Shown here: piece by piece, positions 5,079-5,312 of the stretch | How positions within the stretch are numbered: the stretch's first letter is position 1 | Layout: each line of letters begins with the position of its first letter | NCBI GenBank assembly: GCA_004195305.1 | Contig: SDWN01000647.1 | Coordinates: 1 to 5,312 of the forward strand | Origin: Neptunomonas sp. | GTDB taxonomy: Bacteria; Pseudomonadota; Gammaproteobacteria; Pseudomonadales; Balneatricaceae | Direction: 5' to 3' | DNA: 5,312 nucleotides | Made by a program: the position numbers and the translations under genes | Notes under the pieces: generated by a model | Told to the model about the DNA's origin: nothing | Database searches by the model: none | The model's input: only the letters and a program-made list of their open reading frames with translations

Positions 5079-5312
5079 ATGCTTGAGCAATTAAAAACCA
5101 CACCGCTACTGACCATCGATGACCCGCCCTGCTGCACAGTTCTCAATCAAACCGCGTCCACGCCGCTGCTGCTGATCTGTGATCACGCCTCCAACTATAT
5201 TCCGCCGCAGCTGGATCGACTCGGCCTGACACCGGCACAACTGGACCAGCATATCGGCTGGGACCGAGGCGCTGCCGATCTGGTCCAGCTGCTCTCGGAC
5301 CTGCTCAACTGC
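5079..5312 (+). CDS. N-formylglutamate amidohydrolase family protein, 3'-truncated by window edge
   Basis: Only 78 N-terminal residues are visible and the frame runs off the right edge. The family (FGase, the HutG-like amidohydrolases) removes formyl groups from N-formyl-glutamate or related N-acyl compounds using a metal in the cytosol. Diagnostic motifs are P-L-L-L-I-C-D-H-A-S-N-Y-I-P (29-42), followed by L-G-L-T-P-A-Q-L-D-Q-H-I-G-W-D-R-G-A-A (48-66), the strongly conserved CDHASN and HI.WD.GA blocks. AGGAGG (5065-5070) sits 8 nt before the ATG, an ideal spacing. It is on the same strand as the membrane-protein pair but 238 bp downstream with its own leader, so it is probably a separate transcript. 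The true substrate cannot be inferred without the rest of the gene and its neighbours. Confidence 0.88.
   Translation, partial: MLEQLKTTPLLTIDDPPCCTVLNQTASTPLLLICDHASNYIPPQLDRLGLTPAQLDQHIGWDRGAADLVQLLSDLLNC

Overview
The window looks like chromosomal DNA from a gammaproteobacterium that makes heme by the C5 pathway. The evidence is a HemL and a cysteine-rich, zinc-type HemB, both very close to the enterobacterial proteins, plus moderately GC-rich coding sequence and good Shine-Dalgarno sites. I cannot name a genus. The noncoding stretches are rich in inverted repeats.

Layout, left to right. (1) The 3' four-fifths of hemL on + (2-1018), followed by a GC hairpin. (2) A gene-free stretch (about 1059-1424) bounded by an 18-nt inverted repeat with two bulges (1109-1329), with several smaller hairpins inside. 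(3) A minus-strand gene (1425-1886) for a 153-aa protein that resembles the Mrr/PD-(D/E)XK nuclease fold but lacks the catalytic residues. (4) A perfect 10-bp hairpin (1948-1972) and a stretch holding at most a doubtful minus-strand small membrane ORF. (5) hemB on + (2394-3368) with a strong terminator. (6) A 244-bp inverted-repeat element (3456-3699) that looks like a small non-autonomous or decayed mobile element. (7) Two coupled + strand genes (3832-4311 and 4316-4840) for paralogous membrane proteins I do not recognise. (8) A leader with a palindrome and a hairpin, then the 5' end of an N-formylglutamate amidohydrolase family gene (5079 to the window end).

HemL and HemB catalyse consecutive steps, glutamate-1-semialdehyde to 5-aminolevulinate to porphobilinogen. 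They lie on the same strand but are separated by about 1.4 kb holding an opposing gene and repeats, so they are not one simple operon here.

The most unusual content is the membrane-protein pair. Each protein consists of two copies of a hairpin module that starts Y-E-x-(L/I)-P-(Y/F)-x-Y and ends in a W/L-x-x-R-x-x-(Y/H)-R-like basic cap, giving four copies in two genes. The second protein also carries a 12-residue segment repeated three times in tandem (36-bp DNA repeat). This adds exactly 24 residues relative to its partner while keeping all flanking motifs in register.
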